A program made the translations under genes and the position numbers. A stretch of DNA of 64,000 nucleotides from Pantanalinema sp. (lineage in GTDB: Bacteria; Cyanobacteriota; Sericytochromatia; S15B-MN24; UBA4093), in assembly GCA_036704125.1 (NCBI GenBank), contig DATNQI010000102.1, positions 1 through 64,000 on the forward strand. Direction: 5' to 3'. The notes below the pieces were generated by a model that made no database searches, was not told where the DNA came from, and saw only the letters and a program-made list of their open reading frames with translations. Position 1 is the first letter of the stretch; each line of letters starts with the position of its first letter. Positions 7,919 to 17,387 of the stretch are shown one piece after another.

Positions 7919-8701
7919 CTACTTGCCTCCAAGCTTGCTGATCCCGATCCGCGCGTCCACCCACAGCCTGCCGGGCACCACCCCGAGCCCCAGGAAGCGA
8001 TAGGTCGTGCCGGGAGCCTGGAAGCGCGCCAGGTCGATGGGGTGATTGGCCGCTTCTCCCAGCATGGTGGGGGGGATGGGGCTGCCGAACACGCTGGCCT
8101 GGATGTCGCCGAAGGCGAGCTGGCTGTCGCCCACCAGCTTCGGGATGGCGCTGAGGGCGAAGGGCACCCGTGCCCCGCCGCCCATGTCCACGGTGCCGTC
8201 CACCGAAAGCCGGCCCTGGGTCAGGCGCAGCCGGCCCGGCAGGATGTCCACGGTGCGGGTGACGGCCATGCCAGGGATGACGCTGAACTGGGTCTGGATG
8301 CCCTTGAGGCGGCTGGTGACCATGCTCGAGTTCAGGATCGCGTTGAGGCCGTCCTCGGTGAGGACGGCCGAGACGGTGGCCTCGAGGGGCTGGGCGAGGG
8401 TCGGCGTCTTGCCGAAGAGCGCGGCGCCGGCGTCCACGTGGAAGGGGTCGGTCTCGATGGTCGCCGTCGAGATGGGGACCCCCTCGACGGCGAAGCCCTC
8501 GGCTCGGATCCTCAGGGCGTCCACCTGGCCGCTCATCGCGCGGATGGGAGGGTCGGTGACGACCTGGACCTCGAGCTTCGAGAAGGGACCGTACTGCTTG
8601 CGGATCTGATCGGCGAGCATGTTGCCCGCGACGCCGGGGAACATGCTGCCCAGCGAGTAGAGGGCGAGGATGGCCCCCGTCAGGAGATAGACCAGCGGCA
8701 T
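7919..8701 (-). CDS. DUF2993 (LmeA-like) envelope protein
   Basis: A 260-aa protein of the DUF2993 family, frequent in cyanobacteria and actinobacteria; the mycobacterial member LmeA binds phospholipid and supports lipomannan elongation. Seen here: an N-terminal membrane anchor or uncleaved signal, then ADQIRKQYGPFSKLEVQV, the typical opening, and repeated beta-strand segments ending in FLGLGVVPGRLWVDARIG. It sits directly between an SLH-barrel gene and an ABC exporter in one operon, which suggests lipid or glycolipid handling at the envelope. The ligand is unknown. Confidence 0.75.
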   Translation of the reverse strand: MPLVYLLTGAILALYSLGSMFPGVAGNMLADQIRKQYGPFSKLEVQVVTDPPIRAMSGQVDALRIRAEGFAVEGVPISTATIETDPFHVDAGAALFGKTPTLAQPLEATVSAVLTEDGLNAILNSSMVTSRLKGIQTQFSVIPGMAVTRTVDILPGRLRLTQGRLSVDGTVDMGGGARVPFALSAIPKLVGDSQLAFGDIQASVFGSPIPPTMLGEAANHPIDLARFQAPGTTYRFLGLGVVPGRLWVDARIGISKLGGK

Positions 8702-10429
8702 CTAGAAGCTTCCTCCTGCTCCGATCGAGAGCATGTGCGCCGTCTGCATGCCGGCCGAGTCGAAGGTGGCGCCCAGGGTGCCGTGGTAGTAGGCGTGGGC
8801 CTTGAGCGTCCCGTCGCCCAGCCTCAGCAGGTCGTACTCGGCGCCGACTTGCCAGGCGCCGAGCACCCCGAGGGCGCTCGCCTCCTTGTAGGAGTGGAAC
8901 ATGAGCGGATAGAGCTGGACACCGCCGTGCACCCCCAGCGCGGGCATGGCGCGGTAGGCGATTCGGAGCGCGGGGCCGAGGCCCAGGGCCATGGTGTTGG
9001 CGTCGAACGAGGCGTTGGCCTGGCCATTGAGCATGCGCGTCATGACGCTCGCGCCCACGGCAGCTTGCCAGTCGTCCCCCCGGAAGGGCAGCTTGTAGTA
9101 GCCCTCGCCGTGCAGGTGGAAGTCGAAGTAGTCGCTCTGGGGGCTCGCGACGGGGATGGGGTAGATGGTCCCGAGCGCGAGCGCGCCTCCGAAGGCCTCG
9201 CGCCAGTACTCGGCCGAGGCGTCCAGGTTGAGGAAGCCCGGGAAGAGGGCCTGGAGACCGCTGCCCTGGTAGAACAGGACCGGGTCGAAGCCGAGCCGGG
9301 CCTTGGGCACCAGCAGCTCCTTGAGGGTCGACGCGGGGGCCGGGGCCGTGCCCGTCTTGAGGCCGCCGCTCGCGGGCCTGGCGCTCGGAGCAGGGGTGGG
9401 CTGGGGCGTCGGGGCCGGGGCGGTCGGTTCCGGGGCGGGCTGGGGCCGCGCCGTCGGCGCCGGGGTCGGCGCCTTGTACGCCGGATCCTCGCGCAGCCAG
9501 AAGGGCACCCGCGGCGTGGGCTCCGGCTCGGGGGAAGGGGAGACGACGCTCGGTGTCGGATCGGGCGCGGGCGTGAGCACCGGGGCCGGCGTGCGAGCCG
9601 GTGTGGGAGTCGAGACGGGCCGCGGGGTCGCCGCCGGGGTCGGGGTCGTGAGCGGGGCCGGGGTGCGCACGGGGGCTGGCGTCCACGCGGGAGCGGGCGT
9701 CCGGGTGGGGACGGGCGAGCGCGTCGGGTGCGGGGTCGGGACGGGCGTCGGCGACGGGGCGGGGGCGTCAGCGGCGAGGGCCGCCTTGATGGCCTCCTGC
9801 AGGGTCGGGTCCAGGAGCATGACCGCGCGCGCGAGCATGTCGAGCGCCTCGATGCGGGTGATGGGCTCGAACGGCCGGAAGCGCACGCGCCTGGGCGCGT
9901 CGACGAACTGCCAGAAGTTGGCGGCGCGGTCGAGCAGCTGCCCCGATTCGCCCGAAACCGGCACGTCCGAGAAGCTGCGGGCCGGGCCCTTGCGATGCGG
10001 CGGTGCCGTGACCGAGCGGTAGGAGAGCAGGCGATCGAGCGCCGCGGCGAACTCCAGGCGGTTGACGCGGCGCAGGCCGACGAAGCGCCCGCCCTCGCCA
10101 GCAAGAAGGCTGAGGCTCGTCACGCGGCTGACCGAGGGCATGGCCGGGTGGCCGGGCGGGATGTCGGACCACGCCACCACGTTGAAGGGCACGTCGCGCG
10201 GGTCCAGAAGGGCGTTGAGGATCGCCGCCAGCTCGTAGCGGGTGATGGGGGTCTCCCCGCCGAACTCGGTCTCGCCGATGCCGCTCAGGATGCCGCGATC
10301 CGAGAGCAGGGTCGCGAGGGTGGCGCGGGGGCTGCCTTCCGGCAGGTCCGTGAACGACGCGGCCCACGCGGGTGCGGCCGCGAGGCCGAGCGCGATCGCA
10401 AGCGCCCCGATCCGATTGCCGCGAATCAC
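8702..10429 (-). CDS. SLH-domain outer-membrane beta-barrel protein
   Basis: A 575-aa envelope protein in three parts. After a signal peptide (cleavage near AWAAS) come three SLH repeats, residues about 24-210, with landmarks FTDLPEGSPRATLATLLSDR, ITRYELAAILNALL and ITRIEALDML. A Pro/Thr/Ala linker follows, about residues 220-365. The C-terminal about 200 residues alternate like a beta-barrel and end in GAGGSF, a terminal-Phe outer-membrane signature. SLH domains bind pyruvylated cell-wall polysaccharide, so the protein should tether the outer membrane to the wall, as in cyanobacteria and Thermus. The start is a GTG preceded by AAGGAG. Confidence 0.8.
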   Translation of the reverse strand: MIRGNRIGALAIALGLAAAPAWAASFTDLPEGSPRATLATLLSDRGILSGIGETEFGGETPITRYELAAILNALLDPRDVPFNVVAWSDIPPGHPAMPSVSRVTSLSLLAGEGGRFVGLRRVNRLEFAAALDRLLSYRSVTAPPHRKGPARSFSDVPVSGESGQLLDRAANFWQFVDAPRRVRFRPFEPITRIEALDMLARAVMLLDPTLQEAIKAALAADAPAPSPTPVPTPHPTRSPVPTRTPAPAWTPAPVRTPAPLTTPTPAATPRPVSTPTPARTPAPVLTPAPDPTPSVVSPSPEPEPTPRVPFWLREDPAYKAPTPAPTARPQPAPEPTAPAPTPQPTPAPSARPASGGLKTGTAPAPASTLKELLVPKARLGFDPVLFYQGSGLQALFPGFLNLDASAEYWREAFGGALALGTIYPIPVASPQSDYFDFHLHGEGYYKLPFRGDDWQAAVGASVMTRMLNGQANASFDANTMALGLGPALRIAYRAMPALGVHGGVQLYPLMFHSYKEASALGVLGAWQVGAEYDLLRLGDGTLKAHAYYHGTLGATFDSAGMQTAHMLSIGAGGSF

Positions 10430-10431
10430 CG

Positions 10432-10770
10432 CTACTCCTTCATTTCCAAGCGATCGCCCACCTTGAGATCGAACTTCGCGATGGTCCCGGCGGGCAGTTC
10501 GAGGGTTTGATGCGCCTTCAACACCACCGGCGAGACGCGCCAGGGCTTAAGATCCGGTAAAAGGCGCTCCACGACCAGGTCTTTGGTCAAGAATACCACG
10601 TCGATGGGGTAGTTCATGAAGAACATGTGGACGGAGTTGCAGGGGGTGATGAGGAGCCCGTGCCCCTCGGGCAATTCCTTGCTGAATTGCAGCCCGAGAA
10701 AGCGGGTCCAGACGTTGTTCGCGATCCGAGCGTGCCTTACGATTTCGTCCTGGTTTCGTTCAATCCGCAT
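10432..10770 (-). CDS. DUF192 family protein
   Basis: A 112-aa member of DUF192 (the archaeal member structure is a small beta-barrel). Landmarks: VWTRFLGLQF, the core HGLLITPCNSVHMFFM and PIDVVFL, and the C-terminal LELPAGTIAKFDLKVGD. Many relatives have an export signal; none is seen here. It is the first gene of the envelope operon and its stop is two bases from the SLH-protein start. Function of the family is not established. Confidence 0.88.
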   Translation of the reverse strand: MRIERNQDEIVRHARIANNVWTRFLGLQFSKELPEGHGLLITPCNSVHMFFMNYPIDVVFLTKDLVVERLLPDLKPWRVSPVVLKAHQTLELPAGTIAKFDLKVGDRLEMKE

Positions 10771-10809
10771 ACCGCCCAGTTTAGCACGACCGACGCTTGC
10801 GGACGGCTC

Positions 10810-12336
10810 TCAGGCCGAGGGAAGGGCCTGCGCGAACCGCACCGTCGCGGCCTCCCCCTTGAAGCCGGCGATGGCCTCCATCAGCTGCTGCTCCTGGATC
10901 AGCAGGTCGGCGCCGGTCTTCTGGATGAGCGAGGTGGCCTGGGCCACGTCCACGGCCGAGAGGTGGATGCTGCCCATCTCCTTGGCGACGAGCTCGGCTC
11001 CCTGCCGCTGGCTGGCGGTCGCCGCCGAGACCTCGCGGCTGGTCTGCTGGATGATCCCCACCACCTGCACCATCCGGTCGGCTCCGAGCGACTGCTCGCG
11101 GGTCGCCGTGGAGACCTGCTGGGTCAGCATGTTCATGCTGCCGATCGCAGAGTGGATCTGGTCGGCGGCCCGGTTCTGCTCCTGGGTGGCCTGCGCGATC
11201 TGGCCCATCAGCCGGCAGACCTCGCCGACGGTCTCGACGATGGCCGCAAGCGAGTCGCCCGCGGTCTGCGCCAGGTGCGTGCCGTTCTCGATGGCCTTCG
11301 TCCCGGCCTGGCCGGATTGCACGGCCTGGGCGATCTCGCGCTGGATCCCCTGGATGAGCTGGGCGATCTCCTGGGTGGCCTTGCCGCTGCGCTCGGCCAG
11401 CTTGCGCACCTCGTCGGCCACCACCGCGAAGCCGCGGCCGGCATCGCCTGCGCGCGCGGCCTCGATGGCCGCGTTGAGGGCCAGCAGGTTGGTCTGGTCG
11501 GCGATGTCCTCGATCGTCTCGACGATGGCGCCGATCTCGGCCGAGCTCTTGCCCAGCCCAGCGATCGCCCCGCCCACCTCGGTCATCGCCCGGCTGATCT
11601 GCTTCATGCCGCCGATGGTCTGCGCGACCGCGGCCTTCCCCCCCTCGGCGGCGACGGCCGAGCGCTCGGCGATGCGATTGGCCTCGGTGGCATTGACGGC
11701 GACCTCGTGGACGCTCGCCGCCATCTCCTCGATGCTGGCCGAGGTCTGGTCCACGGCCGCCGCGAGCTCGCCGGCGCTGCCTGCGACCTGCTGGATCGAG
11801 CCCGCCATCTGCTCGATCGAGGAGCTGGCCTCCACCACCCGCTCGACCAGCGATTCGGCGCGATCGGCGACGCCCTCGATCGACTCCACCATCTCGGCGA
11901 TCTTGCGGGTCCCGGCCCCGACCGCCTGGATCTGGGCCTGGGAGAGGCCCGACATCCGCTGCGAGTCGCTCAGGATGTGGGTGGTGCCCTCGGCTACCGA
12001 GGAGGCGGCACCGTTCACCTGCCCGACGAGGCGCCGGAGGCTCAGCAACATCTCCTGCATGGTCCGTTGCATCTCGGCCGTCTCGCCCTGGCCCGTGACC
12101 TTGATCGTGATGGACAGATCCCCCGCGCTGATGGCCTTCATCTCGGTCATGGCCTGATTGATGTCCCGGCGGATGCCGAGGAGGGTCCAGAAGTCGCCCG
12201 CCAGATCGATGACGAGCAGGATCAGCAGGAACACGGCGGTGCCTGCGCTCATGTGGAAGCCGAAGGCCAGCTGGAACAGGACGACCAGCGTCACGACGGA
12301 GATGACATGGAAGGCGAGCTTTTGGATGGTGTTCAA
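10810..12336 (-). CDS. Methyl-accepting chemotaxis protein without a ligand-binding domain
   Basis: A 508-aa chemoreceptor. I place the start at the TTG at 12336, preceded by TTGGAG; the frame is open further upstream but that part is not protein-like. Two adjacent membrane helices (residues about 6-55) with only a short loop are followed by a HAMP-like segment ([12 protein letters not shown]) and a long coiled-coil signalling domain. The hairpin tip [18 protein letters not shown] that contacts CheA/CheW is intact. Lacking a periplasmic sensor domain, it probably senses a membrane or cytoplasmic cue. No che genes are nearby. Confidence 0.9.
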   Translation of the reverse strand: MNTIQKLAFHVISVVTLVVLFQLAFGFHMSAGTAVFLLILLVIDLAGDFWTLLGIRRDINQAMTEMKAISAGDLSITIKVTGQGETAEMQRTMQEMLLSLRRLVGQVNGAASSVAEGTTHILSDSQRMSGLSQAQIQAVGAGTRKIAEMVESIEGVADRAESLVERVVEASSSIEQMAGSIQQVAGSAGELAAAVDQTSASIEEMAASVHEVAVNATEANRIAERSAVAAEGGKAAVAQTIGGMKQISRAMTEVGGAIAGLGKSSAEIGAIVETIEDIADQTNLLALNAAIEAARAGDAGRGFAVVADEVRKLAERSGKATQEIAQLIQGIQREIAQAVQSGQAGTKAIENGTHLAQTAGDSLAAIVETVGEVCRLMGQIAQATQEQNRAADQIHSAIGSMNMLTQQVSTATREQSLGADRMVQVVGIIQQTSREVSAATASQRQGAELVAKEMGSIHLSAVDVAQATSLIQKTGADLLIQEQQLMEAIAGFKGEAATVRFAQALPSA

Positions 12337-12612
12337 GGCATACTCCAAGGTTGCGAAATGGCGCGGATAGGCGGTTTCAAGGTCAAATAGCCCATTGACG
12401 GTTGGATTATGCCCGATTGCTATTGGAAATAACCGTGCGTTGCCCTGATGGGGCGGATCGGGGCGCGCCCCGATCCCGTGGTCGTGTTGCCTTTTCGTCG
12501 TCGGCGGGGCTTTCTTAGTGATAGCTTTGCCTGGCCTTGGTCTGGAAATAAGAAAGCCCGCGACTTTCTCCGCGACAACTGCTGGGGTACGGAGTTGCGA
12601 GGAGGGGGCCAC
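12337..12612. other. Intergenic region between chemoreceptor and papain-fold gene
   Basis: A 276-bp divergent gap. It holds an AT-rich patch near 12400-12430 suited to promoters and, at 12507-12517 and 12549-12559, inverted arms GGGCTTTCTTA / TAAGAAAGCCC around a 31-base loop. I tried to read it as a c-di-GMP riboswitch and could not. Confidence 0.35.
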
Positions 12613-13407
12613 ATGGCGAACAAGGTTTCAGGCGCGGGGCGCATCGAGCCGCCCGTTCAGCGAAAGGCCGCAGCCCAGGCGCCTCAGCCCACGGCGAAGG
12701 GGGCACTCAAGCCAGATTCCCTCGCGCTCAGCTCGAAGGCCGCCTCGCACACGCAAGAACCCGAGGGCTACGGCGATAAGTTCTGGTCAGGCCTGAACCA
12801 CGCGGCGACCAAGCCCGTGCAGTTCATGTTCAAGCACATGAACAACGTCGCGCCCGATACGACCGGCGAGGTCGCGCGTTTCGGAAAAGTCGAGCTCGAG
12901 GAGATTCTCGATCGCGCGAAGCCCGGCGATCTGATCCTCTGGGGGGATGCGACCAGCTTCGTCCACGCGAGCGTGTACCTCGGCGGCGGCGAAATCGTCC
13001 ATGCGCTGGCGGCGCGCGCGCCGCAGGGCCAGAAGAACGGCGTCGTCCAGGAAAAGATCGAGGCTTATCTCGAGCGAGTGGACCGGCAGCGGGTCGCGAT
13101 CCTGCGGCCCAAGAATCCCGACCCCGCGAACGCCCAGGCCGCCATCGACTTCGCCAAGGCGCAGGTCGGCAAGGATTACGACTACCTCTTCCGCACCGGC
13201 AAGGACGACGCCTTCTACTGCAGCGAGCTTGCCTTCTCCGCCATCAAGCAGGGGCCCCGTCCGCCGCAAGTCGAGGCGCACCGCGGCCTGTACGGCCTCA
13301 AGCCCATGGCGACGAACGACGACCTGCGCCGAAGCCCGGATCTCACGGAGGTCTGGAGCAAGAACGCGCCGCCCGTCGGCAAGCAGGAGCGCTTCACCCT
13401 CAGCTGA
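12613..13407 (+). CDS. YiiX/NlpC-P60-type permuted papain-fold hydrolase
   Basis: A 264-aa probable thiol hydrolase of the YiiX/YebB branch of the NlpC/P60 superfamily (amidase or lipid/peptidoglycan related). The start ATG follows GAGGAGGGGG. The first about 65 residues are low-complexity and polar with no clear signal peptide. The core has GDLILWGD, the catalytic-His strand [16 protein letters not shown], and the catalytic-Cys helix [11 protein letters not shown], in the circularly permuted His-before-Cys order. Substrate is unknown; the next gene is convergent and unrelated. Confidence 0.75.
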   Translation: MANKVSGAGRIEPPVQRKAAAQAPQPTAKGALKPDSLALSSKAASHTQEPEGYGDKFWSGLNHAATKPVQFMFKHMNNVAPDTTGEVARFGKVELEEILDRAKPGDLILWGDATSFVHASVYLGGGEIVHALAARAPQGQKNGVVQEKIEAYLERVDRQRVAILRPKNPDPANAQAAIDFAKAQVGKDYDYLFRTGKDDAFYCSELAFSAIKQGPRPPQVEAHRGLYGLKPMATNDDLRRSPDLTEVWSKNAPPVGKQERFTLS

Positions 13408-13415
13408 GCCGCTGG

Positions 13416-14507
13416 CTAGTAGCGCGGCCCGATGCCTTCGTTCACTAGCCCGCTCCAGAAGGGGCGGGCTTCGACCATGGCGGGCGTGCTCTTGTCGCCC
13501 GTCTTGACGACGACCCGGGTGCCGGGCGCGACGTATGCCCCCTTCACGAAGCCGAGCCCCAGCTCCGCGCATGCGCTCGTCACGACGCCGACCTTCTTGT
13601 CGTCCACGTGGATTTCGGCTCCCTGCTCCGGGAGGCGATCGCCCTCGAAGCGCAGGCCGACCAGGTAGCGCTGCACCTTGTCGTAGTTGGCGAGGCGAGC
13701 GATGACCTCCTGGCCCAGGTAGCAGCCCTTGGCCATGCTCACCGAGTCGGCGAGGCGGGCCTCCCACGGGTTGACGGCCTCGGTGATCTCGTGGCCGAAG
13801 GCGGGAATCCCTTGCTCGATCCGCAGCCGCTCCCAGGCCTCGGAGCCGATGGGCAGCATGCCCTTGGCGTCGGCCTCACGCACTAGCGCGTCGTAGACCG
13901 TCGTGGCGGCGTCGTTGGTCACCAGGACGTGGTACCCCTCTCCGAAGGCCCCCCAGGTCGAGGCGACGAGGGCCTCGGCGCCGCCGATGCGCACGGGGAC
14001 GGGCGCGTGCTGCGGCCAGGAGGGCTGAAGGCCGGTCGCCTTCGCCATCACCGGGCGCGAAAGCTGGCCAAAGACGTAGAGCAGCCCGTACCCCTCGGTG
14101 CGGTCCTCGAGGGTCACGTCCACCCCGAGCAGGTACTTCTCGAGGGCGTCCTTCACGGCCCGGCTCCGGCCGGGGTGGGTGAGGACCCACAGGCCGTCCT
14201 CGCGCCGCATGACGAAGACGTGGTCCACCATGGTGCCCTTCCAGGTGGTGACGGCGGTCTGGATCCCCTTGCCGGGGGCGAGGGCCTTGACGTCGTGGGT
14301 GGTGTAGTTGTGAAGGAAGTCGGCCGCATCCTTGCCCGCAAGCCACAGCTTGCCCCAGTCGGAGCGGTCCACGATGCCGCCGAGCGAGCGACCGCGGCCC
14401 ACCTCCTCGAGGACGGGCAAGAAGCGAACGGGCAGTTCCCAGTCGCCGCTCGCGCCGAAGGCGGCGCCGAGGCGGGTCTCGGAGGGCTTGAAGGGGGTTG
14501 CGGGCAT
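13416..14507 (-). CDS. ygfZ: YgfZ/GcvT-like folate-binding protein for Fe-S assembly
   Basis: A 363-aa member of the YgfZ/IBA57 branch of the GcvT fold, which uses folate to support maturation or repair of iron-sulfur proteins. The ATG at 14507 follows AGGAGA. The diagnostic KGCYLGQEV motif with its conserved Cys is present at about two-thirds of the chain. The N-terminal half carries the GcvT-like region (LAGKDAADFLHNYTTHDV). It is the last gene of the ISC operon, close behind the ferredoxin, which fits the role and argues against a glycine-cleavage T protein. Confidence 0.88.
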   Translation of the reverse strand: MPATPFKPSETRLGAAFGASGDWELPVRFLPVLEEVGRGRSLGGIVDRSDWGKLWLAGKDAADFLHNYTTHDVKALAPGKGIQTAVTTWKGTMVDHVFVMRREDGLWVLTHPGRSRAVKDALEKYLLGVDVTLEDRTEGYGLLYVFGQLSRPVMAKATGLQPSWPQHAPVPVRIGGAEALVASTWGAFGEGYHVLVTNDAATTVYDALVREADAKGMLPIGSEAWERLRIEQGIPAFGHEITEAVNPWEARLADSVSMAKGCYLGQEVIARLANYDKVQRYLVGLRFEGDRLPEQGAEIHVDDKKVGVVTSACAELGLGFVKGAYVAPGTRVVVKTGDKSTPAMVEARPFWSGLVNEGIGPRY

Positions 14508-14524
14508 GGTGAGCTCTCCTGGTT

Positions 14525-14827
14525 CTAGCCGAGCCCCTTCTGGGGCGGCAGTCGCACGACGATGTCGCCGAAGACCTTGGTCTGGCACGCGAGCCGGCTC
14601 TTGAGGCCGATGCCCTGGGCCATCTCCACCTGGTCGGCCTCGGCGTCCTCCTGCTCGGAGGTGTGATCCATCCCCGACTCCACGTGGATGTGGCAGCTTG
14701 AGCAGGCGCAGAAGCCGCCACAGGCGTGGTCCAGGTGGATGCCATGGTCGAGCGCGGCTTGCAGCACGTTCTGGCCGGGGGCCACCTCGACGGTGATGTT
14801 GTCAGGCAAGTAAGTGATCTTCGGCAC
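14525..14827 (-). CDS. fdx: ISC-type [2Fe-2S] ferredoxin
   Basis: A 100-aa adrenodoxin-type ferredoxin that supplies electrons for cluster assembly on IscU. The start is a GTG preceded by AGGTGATC. The ligands are visible in CGGFCACSSC (C-x5-C-x2-C spacing counting the outer Cys) and a fourth Cys in RLACQTKV near the C terminus. It lies between hscA and ygfZ, the standard position in an ISC operon. Confidence 0.92.
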   Translation of the reverse strand: MPKITYLPDNITVEVAPGQNVLQAALDHGIHLDHACGGFCACSSCHIHVESGMDHTSEQEDAEADQVEMAQGIGLKSRLACQTKVFGDIVVRLPPQKGLG

Positions 14828-14837
14828 TGTCGATCAC

Positions 14838-16676
14838 CTACTGCGAAATGGGCATTGTTGCGATGTTGTCGGTGGCGTCGCCCGCCGCGGCCCGCAGGGC
14901 CGTGCCCAGGATGAGCTCCGCGAGCCGGTGGGAGGCCTCGTTCAGGGCCTCGGCGGCGTCCTTGATGACCTGGGGCTGAACGCCGGAAAGCGCCGTGCGC
15001 AAGCCCGCGACCGCCGTCTCGAGGGCCTCGCGCTCGGCCGCGTCGAGGGCTTCGGCGGCCGGGTGGTGCCGGGCCTTGTCGGCGGCCTGGAGGATCCCCT
15101 CGCCCTCCACCCGCGCCTCGATCAGGGCGCGGGCCTCGGCGTCCTCGGCCGCGTGCAGGGCGGATTCGCGCAGGAGGTGCTCGATCTCGGCCTCGCCGAG
15201 GCCGAAGGTGGCGCTGATCGCGACCGACTGGGCCGCGCCGCTGCGCAGGTCCCTCGCCGTCACCTGCAGGACGCCGCTCGCGTCGACGGCGAACTTGACT
15301 TCGACGCGGGCCATCCCGGCAGGGCCCGGTTCGACGGCGACATGGAAGCGCGCGAGGCTGCGGCAGGCCTGCACCAGCTCCCGCTCGCCCTGCACCACGT
15401 GCACGATGACGGCGGTCTGGTTGTCCACCGAGGTGGTGTAGACCTCGAAGGACGACGCGGGCAGGGTGGCGTTGCGCTCGATGAGGCGGCTGACCGCCCC
15501 GCCGAGGGTCTCGATGCCCAGGGAGAGCGGGATCACGTCGAGGAGCAGGACGTCGTCGCGCTCGCCGGCGAGCACGTCCGCCTGAACCGCGGCCCCGAGA
15601 GCGACCACCTGGTCGGGGTCGAGGGCGTCGTTGGGCGTCCGGCCGAAGAACTCCGCGACCAGGCGCTTGACCAGCGGGATCCGGGTGGAGCCGCCGACCA
15701 GCACCACGTCGTCGATGGCCTCGGAAGAGAGGCCCGCGTCGGCGAGGGCTTGCCGGCAGATGGCGAGGGTGCGCGCCAGGAAGGGGGCGATGATCGCCTC
15801 GAACTGCTCGCGCGCGACCGGGATGGTGACGCTCGCGCCGATCGCGGGGTGCTCGATCGTCGCGAGGGTGGCCGGCTCGAAGGAGAGGGCGTGCTTCGTC
15901 GCCTCGGCCGCTCGGCGCAGGGCGGCCTGAAGGGTCGGGTCGGCCAGGGCGAGCGCGGGGCGCTCGGCCTTGATGCGCTCGGCGAGCCACGAGGCGAGCG
16001 CCGCGTCGCAGTCGTCGCCGCCGAGCCGGGTGTCGCCGCAGGTGGAGAGCACCTCGAAGACGCCGTCCTTGAGCGCGAGGATCGAGACGTCGAAGGTCCC
16101 GCCTCCCAGGTCGTAGACCGCCACGCGCCCCTGGCGCCGGCGGTCCAGGCCGTAGGCGAGGCAGGCGGCGGTGGGCTCGTTGACCAGCCGCAGCACCTCG
16201 AGCCCGGCGAGCTTGCCCGCCATCAGGGTGGCCTGGCGCTGGGCGTCGTTGAAGTAGGCGGGCACGGTGAGCACCGCCTGCTTGATGGGACCCTGGTCGT
16301 TGGCCTCGGCGATCGCCTTGAGCCTGCGCAGCACGAGGCTCGAGAGCTCCACCGGGGTGAAGCGCTTGCCGCCGAGCGTCAGGCGGATGATCGCGTCGCT
16401 GCTGCCCGAGGCGTCGTAAGCAAGCAGGCTGGTGTCCTCGGCGAGGTCGGCGAGGCCCCGGCCCATCAGGCGCTTGAACGAGGTGGCCGCGCGCAGGGGA
16501 TCGGCGATCGCCCTGGCCTCGCGGCCTACCAGCAGGCGGCCGCTCTCGGCGACTGCGACGGCAGAGGGAATGAGCAAGTGCCCGTCCGAGTCCGGCAGCA
16601 CCACGGGCTGCCCTTCGCGGACGACGGCCACGAGGCTGTTGGTGGTGCCGAGGTCGATGCCGATGATCTTGCTCAT
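14838..16676 (-). CDS. hscA: Fe-S assembly Hsp70 chaperone HscA
   Basis: A 612-aa specialised DnaK that, with HscB, releases the nascent cluster from IscU. The ATG at 16676 follows AGGAGA. Seen here: the phosphate-1 motif GIDLGTTNS, the phosphate-2 motif [11 protein letters not shown], the adenosine motif [12 protein letters not shown], and a substrate-binding domain opening with [14 protein letters not shown]. It lacks the Gly/Met-rich tail of true DnaK, as HscA does. A GC-rich repeat separates it from hscB. Confidence 0.93.
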   Translation of the reverse strand: MSKIIGIDLGTTNSLVAVVREGQPVVLPDSDGHLLIPSAVAVAESGRLLVGREARAIADPLRAATSFKRLMGRGLADLAEDTSLLAYDASGSSDAIIRLTLGGKRFTPVELSSLVLRRLKAIAEANDQGPIKQAVLTVPAYFNDAQRQATLMAGKLAGLEVLRLVNEPTAACLAYGLDRRRQGRVAVYDLGGGTFDVSILALKDGVFEVLSTCGDTRLGGDDCDAALASWLAERIKAERPALALADPTLQAALRRAAEATKHALSFEPATLATIEHPAIGASVTIPVAREQFEAIIAPFLARTLAICRQALADAGLSSEAIDDVVLVGGSTRIPLVKRLVAEFFGRTPNDALDPDQVVALGAAVQADVLAGERDDVLLLDVIPLSLGIETLGGAVSRLIERNATLPASSFEVYTTSVDNQTAVIVHVVQGERELVQACRSLARFHVAVEPGPAGMARVEVKFAVDASGVLQVTARDLRSGAAQSVAISATFGLGEAEIEHLLRESALHAAEDAEARALIEARVEGEGILQAADKARHHPAAEALDAAEREALETAVAGLRTALSGVQPQVIKDAAEALNEASHRLAELILGTALRAAAGDATDNIATMPISQ

Positions 16677-16707
16677 TTGCTCTCCTGCCCGCTGGCGGAC
16701 GGGGTGC

Positions 16708-16744
16708 TTCTCCCCGCCCTGCTGGGGCGGGGGTGGGGGATCTA
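16708..16744 (-). repeat. GC-rich palindromic intergenic repeat, copy A
   Basis: Read on the minus strand: TAGATCCCCCACCCCCGCCCC, a short loop, then GGGCGGGGAGAA. It shares this layout with copies near 17329 and 30823, in inverted orientation relative to them and one 5-base unit shorter. It overlaps the hscB stop. Confidence 0.6.
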
Positions 16745-17293
16745 GCTGAGGTTGCTTAGCTTGCCATCGATGTCGCGCAGCATCGACAGCAGGTAGGTGT
16801 GCCGGTCGAGGGTGAGGGCTAGCGCTTCGAGCGTCTCCGGCCGGGGAGCGGCGTCCCAATCGGCGCCGAGCGCCGTCATGCGAGAAGCCGCCTCCTCAAC
16901 GCTCGTCTTGATCCTGTCGCGCAGGACGCGCGCCGAACCCGACAGCTCCGAGCGGGCCTGGCCCGTCGCGGTCGCCGGGTCGCCGAAGGTCTCTTGGAGC
17001 TCGAAGTAGGCCTCGGCCACCTCGACGGGCACGCCTTGGCGGATGTCGGCCTTGACCCCGTGCCGCGCGAGCACGTAACGCAGGCGCTCGATCGGGTCGC
17101 GCAGGGTGCGGTAGGCCGCGTTGACCCGCTCCATCTGGTCGCTGGCGTCGTCGCGCTCGGCTTGGCTCCGGGCCATGAAGCGATCCGGGTGGAAGCGGCG
17201 AGCAAGCGCATGATAGCGCGCCTCGAGGTCGGCGCCGTCGAGAACGAGGCGCTCGGGGAGGTCGAAGACGGCGTAGTGGGCTTGGGTGGTCAT
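16742..17293 (-). CDS. hscB: Fe-S assembly co-chaperone HscB
   Basis: A J-domain co-chaperone of 183 aa that delivers IscU to HscA and stimulates its ATPase. The start is set at the ATG at 17293 from protein alignment with the family (MTTQAHYAVFDLP); the ribosome site is weak. The HPD motif is in FHPDRF at about residue 35, followed by the family-typical MERVNAAYRTLRDP. The C-terminal three-helix bundle that binds IscU follows (AYFELQETFGDP). Confidence 0.88.
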   Translation of the reverse strand: MTTQAHYAVFDLPERLVLDGADLEARYHALARRFHPDRFMARSQAERDDASDQMERVNAAYRTLRDPIERLRYVLARHGVKADIRQGVPVEVAEAYFELQETFGDPATATGQARSELSGSARVLRDRIKTSVEEAASRMTALGADWDAAPRPETLEALALTLDRHTYLLSMLRDIDGKLSNLS

Positions 17294-17328
17294 GTGTGGT
17301 GTGCCTGGGGCCAGGGACTCGGAACGGT

Positions 17329-17373
17329 GAGATCCCCCCACCCCCGACCCCGCCCCACCGGGGGGCGGGGGGA
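17329..17373 (+). repeat. GC-rich palindromic intergenic repeat, copy B
   Basis: GAGATCCCCCCACCCCCGACC continues into CCGCCCC, ACC and GGGGGGCGGGG. It lies in the iscA-hscB gap and is nearly identical to copy C at 30823. It may fold as a hairpin in the ISC transcript. Confidence 0.65.
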
Positions 17374-17387
17374 AAGAGAGGGGGGAA

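Noticed and set aside
9400-9790. Repetitive GC-rich DNA that might be a CRISPR or tandem-repeat array
   Set aside because: No regular spacer or repeat length; it encodes the Pro/Thr/Ala linker of the SLH protein in frame.
12500-12612. Possible c-di-GMP riboswitch before the papain-fold gene
   Set aside because: The conserved core bases of GEMM-type riboswitches are not present; only a simple inverted repeat is seen.
10810-12612. Longer 600-codon version of the chemoreceptor
   Set aside because: The extra N-terminal residues are not protein-like, and a TTG with a good GGAG site gives the normal start just before the first membrane helix.
13416-14507. Glycine cleavage T protein (gcvT)
   Set aside because: The KGCYLGQEV motif is diagnostic of YgfZ/IBA57, and the gene ends an ISC operon with no gcvH or gcvP nearby.
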